This document shows positions 61,290 to 64,000 of a DNA stretch of 64,000 nucleotides, in pieces. The stretch comes from Leptothermofonsia sp049200465 (GTDB taxonomy: Bacteria > Cyanobacteriota > Cyanobacteriia > Leptolyngbyales > Leptolyngbyaceae). The notes beneath the pieces are model-generated. The model was not told the DNA's origin and did no database searches. It worked only from the letters and a program-made list of their open reading frames with translations. Where the stretch lies: NCBI RefSeq assembly GCF_049200465.1, contig NZ_CP120836.1, positions 2,480,001 through 2,544,000 of the forward strand, read 5' to 3'. Numbering within the stretch: position 1 is the stretch's first letter; each line of letters opens with the position of its first letter. The position numbers were made by a program, and so were the translations under genes.

Positions 61290-61614
61290 CATGGAGTCCC
61301 AGGCGATCGCTGTGGATGTACCAATTCTCACTGCGCAAAAACCAATCCCTTACCTGTCTTCTGATCATTTTGATCATTTGGGAATTGTTATTGCTCTACA
61401 CAGGTGCGTTAGGACATTGGAATTAGAGAGGGAGTGGGGGCTGCCCCCCAGCCAGGGGTTCCACCCCTGCACCCCGTCCTAACCACAATGACTACCGCTA
61501 TACCATTTTGGCTATCACGAAGAGCACCATAAATATCACTACATTCCCTGGTGGCAGCTTCCCAAAATCTACAGGCTTCGCGCCTCTTTAAATTATGAGA
61601 TGGGTTCCGCTTAG
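61290..61614 (+). pseudogene. fatty acid desaturase / CrtW-like remnant split by an R1 element
   Basis: Upstream of the R1 copy (61389) a frame reads SPRRSLWMYQFSLRKNQSLT and CLLIILIIWELLLLYT, a membrane segment. Immediately after the element (61501) the DNA reads YHFGYHEEHHKYHYIPWWQL and PKIYRLRASLNYEMGSA, then stops. The H-xxHH iron-binding box followed by P-WW-LP is characteristic of membrane desaturases and carotenoid ketolases. Earlier His boxes are not found. The join between the two parts is inferred. Confidence 0.6.
61389..61502 (-). repeat. R1 palindromic element, copy 5 (inverted)
   Basis: This inverted copy starts TATTGCTCTACACAGGTGCG and ends CCACAATGACTACCGCTATA. It is 114 bp and separates two pieces of a desaturase-like frame. 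Confidence 0.87.
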
Positions 61615-62197
61615 CGAACTATCACAATTTTAGAACCTCCCAATGAGGGCAAACAGCTGTTGAAGTAATTGCAAAAGCCAGTCTCACCATTAATTACCCA
61701 CAGCGGCCTTAATATGGTGATAGATTCCTGCGGTTACAGGATTTCCTTAGTTACGATTCCAATTTCGTTTGAGCAGCCAGGAAATGGGGCCCGTATCTGT
61801 TGGAGTGGGACAGGGGAGGTAATTCTTAGTTGTCGTCGCAGGAGTTCCACTTTAAGAGTAGAGCGATCGCATTCATTGAAGAAAGAAGCGATCTCTCCAC
61901 TAAGCAGTTCTTTAGCCATCGGACTTTAGCCATCAGAATAGACAACCTCAAGTTCGGTTAACACTTCTTTTGATTAGATTGAGTTATGACCTGACTCAGT
62001 TGATTAGTTCTTCTAAATAGTCAGTAAATAGTCAGTAAATAGTCAGTAAATAGCCAGTGAACGATGGCATAAGTCCAGTAACCATTGGGTTGGGGAGTAG
62101 GGAGTAGAAGGGAGCCAAAATGGTATGCGTTCAAGTACCAGTTCCATCAATCCATTGTAGTTCCATCAATCCATTGTATATATTGCATATAAATATA
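61615..62197. other. Non-coding region with tandem repeats
   Basis: No gene is well supported. ATAGTCAGTAA is repeated four times in tandem (62016-62060, last copy imperfect). GTTCCATCAATCCATTGTA is duplicated head to tail (62141-62159, 62160-62178). A minus-strand frame at 61734-61919 (61 aa) has fair composition (SGEIASFFNECDRSTLKVE) but no clear ribosome binding site or homology. Confidence 0.55.
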
Positions 62198-62296
62198 TAA
62201 GTAGGTAGTCATCATTAATAGGGGGAGTGGAGGCTCGCCCCCAGATAGGGGTGGAACCCCCTGTACTCCGTCCTAAACTTGGCGGCTATCGCTATA
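62198..62296. repeat. Hybrid palindromic element (R3-like left end, R2-like right end)
   Basis: It begins TAAGTAGGTAGTCATCATTA, like R3, and ends CTTGGCGGCTATCGCTATA, like R2. The centre CGCCCCCAGATAGGGGTGGA resembles R1 in reverse. Confidence 0.65.
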
Positions 62297-62346
62297 TCTC
62301 TGTAGGGGACGAGGGTTCGTTCACCTGTGGGAAGCAGTGAAGGTAT

Positions 62347-62607
62347 TCAGGAATAGGGGAAAGGGACGATCGCCAGTAGGCTAAGCCCGGCTAGGGCGAT
62401 CGCAACGGAAACTGCCAGCAGTTTCAACCGATCCTGAAATGGCTGGGTCATTGTAGTTACTAGTGCCTTTTCGTTTGCTCTCCTTGTTGTTTTAGTCGGT
62501 TGGGTTGGTGCAACCCATAAAAGCAGGCTACCAAGCGTCATCAGGCTGCCTAAAATAGCTGCGCTACCGGCTACCCAGACGATCGCAATCCATAAAAGCT
62601 GCTGCAT
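62347..62607 (-). CDS. small two-helix membrane protein (86 aa), hypothetical
   Basis: The protein has one membrane helix at residues 4-31 (WIAIVWVAGSAAILGSLMTL), a polar loop with TQPTKTTRRANEKALVT, and a second helix at about 62-83. I do not recognise a family. The ATG at 62607 is regular and the hydrophobic pattern supports a real gene. It is divergent from glpX. Confidence 0.65.
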   Translation of the reverse strand: MQQLLWIAIVWVAGSAAILGSLMTLGSLLLWVAPTQPTKTTRRANEKALVTTMTQPFQDRLKLLAVSVAIALAGLSLLAIVPFPYS

Positions 62608-62857
62608 TGACTTTTTATTGAATCGACATACACCACTTTACGGGGTTGGGGGCAGGCAGAAGGGAGAAGCCAGAAACCAGGAGCCAGGAGTTGGAAGGGG
62701 AATGAGTAGATGAGTGGGAGTTTTGGCTGGCCTCAGCAAAACTTTACACAAGAGAGAAGCGGGATCGCCTTCAAGGGCGACTCTGCCTTTTGGTAGACTT
62801 ACACTGAGGTTAATATTTGGAAATCGCGCAAAATCAGCAGTTGGGAGGATTTGCTTC

Positions 62858-63898
62858 GTGGAGAACACGCTAGGTTTAGAAATTATTGAAGTGGTTGAAC
62901 AAGCTGCGATCGCCTCCGCTCGCTGGATGGGCAAAGGTGATAAAAACACGGCTGACCAGGTGGCCGTGGAAGCAATGCGAGAGCGTATGAACAAAATTTA
63001 CATGCGCGGTCGGATTGTGATTGGTGAAGGGGAGCGGGACGAAGCCCCCATGCTATACATCGGTGAAGAAGTGGGCATCTGTACGCGCGAAGATGCCAAG
63101 AATTACTGCAATCCTGATGAGCTGGTTGAAATTGACATTGCGGTCGACCCCTGCGAAGGCACCAACCTGGTAGCTTATGGTCAGCCCGGTTCTATGGCGG
63201 TACTAGCCATCTCGGAAAAAGGTGGCCTGTTTAACGCTCCCGACTTTTACATGAAGAAGCTAGCGGCTCCACCAGCAGCAAAGGGCAAGGTTGATATCAA
63301 CAAGTCAGCGACTGAAAACCTCAAAATTTTATCAGAGTGTTTAGATCGCGGTATTGAGGAGCTGGTAGTGGTGGTGATGAAGCGCGATCGCCACAACGAG
63401 TTGATCAAGGAAATCCGTGAGGCCGGTGCCAGAGTTGCCCTGATTACGGATGGAGACGTGGGTGCGGCGCTAAGCTGTGCCTTCGCAGGGACCAATATTC
63501 ATGCCCTGATGGGGATTGGCGCTGCTCCTGAAGGGGTAATTACGGCAGCAGCAATGCGAGCTCTGGGTGGTCATTTCCAGGGACAACTGATCTATGACCC
63601 CGAAATTGTGCAGACAAAGGAATGGGCCAACAAGACCAAGGAAGAAAACCTAGCTCGTCTGAAGGAAATGGGGATTACTGATCCCGATAAGGTTTATGAC
63701 ACCCACGAATTAGCATCCGGTCAAACGGTTCTGTTTGCTGCGACGGGTATCACCTCTGGAAACCTGCTTCAGGGAGTCCGCTTTTTCAGTGGGGGAGCCA
63801 GAACCCAATCTCTGGTAATTTCTACCCAGTCTAAAACTGCCCGTTTTGTGGACACCATTCACATGACTAACAAACCCAAGAGCATCCAATTGCACTAA
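62858..63898 (+). CDS. glpX: fructose-1,6-/sedoheptulose-1,7-bisphosphatase, GlpX (class II)
   Basis: This is the cyanobacterial bifunctional phosphatase of the Calvin cycle and gluconeogenesis. The start is GTG 62858 (VENTLGLEIIEVVEQAAIAS), with GGGAGG 9-14 bp upstream; the upstream ATG in the same frame (62714) would add 48 unlikely residues. The motifs GKGDKNTADQVAVEAMRERM, IVIGEGERDEAPMLYIGEEV and DIAVDPCEGTNLVAYGQPG carry the metal- and substrate-binding residues. The length of 346 aa equals the known enzyme. A weak inverted repeat (63912-63961) follows. Confidence 0.96.
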   Translation: MENTLGLEIIEVVEQAAIASARWMGKGDKNTADQVAVEAMRERMNKIYMRGRIVIGEGERDEAPMLYIGEEVGICTREDAKNYCNPDELVEIDIAVDPCEGTNLVAYGQPGSMAVLAISEKGGLFNAPDFYMKKLAAPPAAKGKVDINKSATENLKILSECLDRGIEELVVVVMKRDRHNELIKEIREAGARVALITDGDVGAALSCAFAGTNIHALMGIGAAPEGVITAAAMRALGGHFQGQLIYDPEIVQTKEWANKTKEENLARLKEMGITDPDKVYDTHELASGQTVLFAATGITSGNLLQGVRFFSGGARTQSLVISTQSKTARFVDTIHMTNKPKSIQLH

Positions 63899-63910
63899 CG
63901 TTTTCCATTG

Positions 63911-63961
63911 ACTGTCAGCTATCAACAATCACGGGTTTTTGCTCAAGCTGGTAGCTGACGG
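63911..63961 (+). terminator. Possible terminator hairpin after glpX
   Basis: CTGTCAGCTATCA can pair with TGGTAGCTGACGG (two G-U pairs) across a loop of about 25 bases. No strong T-run follows, so the call is weak. Confidence 0.3.
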
Positions 63962-64000
63962 TTATATTTACCCCCTTTAAGAAATCCCCCACTCAATTCC

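Noticed and set aside
61734..61919. 61-aa minus-strand frame
   Set aside because: Fair composition but no ribosome binding site, partner or recognisable motif; kept only as a note in the intergenic entry.

Overview
The window is cyanobacterial chromosome, most like a filamentous, non-picoplanktonic lineage such as the Leptolyngbya relatives. It carries psbA (D1), a four-gene NDH-1MS operon for inducible CO2 uptake (ndhF3-ndhD3-cupA-cupS), rpaA, a phosphoribulokinase-family gene and the cyanobacterial bifunctional FBP/SBP phosphatase (glpX). GCGATCGC-type palindromes (HIP1) are scattered throughout, inside and outside genes. The strain and species cannot be read from the sequence.

Layout. 1-6.6 kb: Uma2 nuclease, aroF, ilvA, a methyltransferase relic, a DUF938 methyltransferase and an ABC-F ATPase. 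6.7-13 kb: a small conserved protein, an RHS relic, then the NDH-1MS operon on the minus strand. 13-20.4 kb: tRNA-Thr and tRNA-Tyr, an MBOAT acyltransferase, DUF29, aroC, psbA and small conserved proteins. 20.4-25 kb: pyrG, a LOG-family protein, comB, a frameshifted phosphoribulokinase-like gene and tRNA-Ser. 25-34.4 kb: envelope sugar metabolism (three glycosyltransferases), an orphan ABC ATPase, a FAD hydroxylase, DUF4186 and a decayed Kef-type antiporter. 34.8-40 kb: rpaA, an acyltransferase and alaS. 40-46 kb: a coiled-coil/EamA transporter, a dead ethylene-receptor-like histidine kinase, grxC, tadA and plsC. 46-47.1 kb: microproteins. 47.4-55.6 kb: a subtilase, a secreted protein, bolA-grxD, a GT87-like protein, a 45-aa Cys-containing protein and ribD. 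55.8-64 kb: a secreted protein, a dead IS630, a CHASE2 two-component pair, a PAS-LuxR regulator, a desaturase relic and glpX.

The most striking structure is not a gene. It is a dense set of short (79-145 bp) palindromic elements in at least five families, most bounded by TATAGC...GCTATA or TAAGTAG...CTACTTA ends and apparently inserted at TA. At least sixteen copies are visible. They sit inside the NDH-1MS operon, directly upstream of rpaA, at or over stop codons, and within broken genes. Two glycosyltransferase genes also share a duplicated upstream segment.

Several genes show one-base indels in homopolymer runs (phosphoribulokinase-like gene, a GT87-like gene, a membrane protein at 53.5 kb). 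In each case the shifted frame restores a sensible C-terminus, so these may be assembly errors rather than true mutations. Other losses are real decay: the hybrid histidine kinase, the antiporter, the IS630 transposase, and the RHS, desaturase and methyltransferase remnants. The best candidates for undescribed biology are two tandem 29-31-aa membrane microproteins with strong ribosome binding sites, the 45-aa Cys-containing protein with its own terminator, and the palindromic element families.
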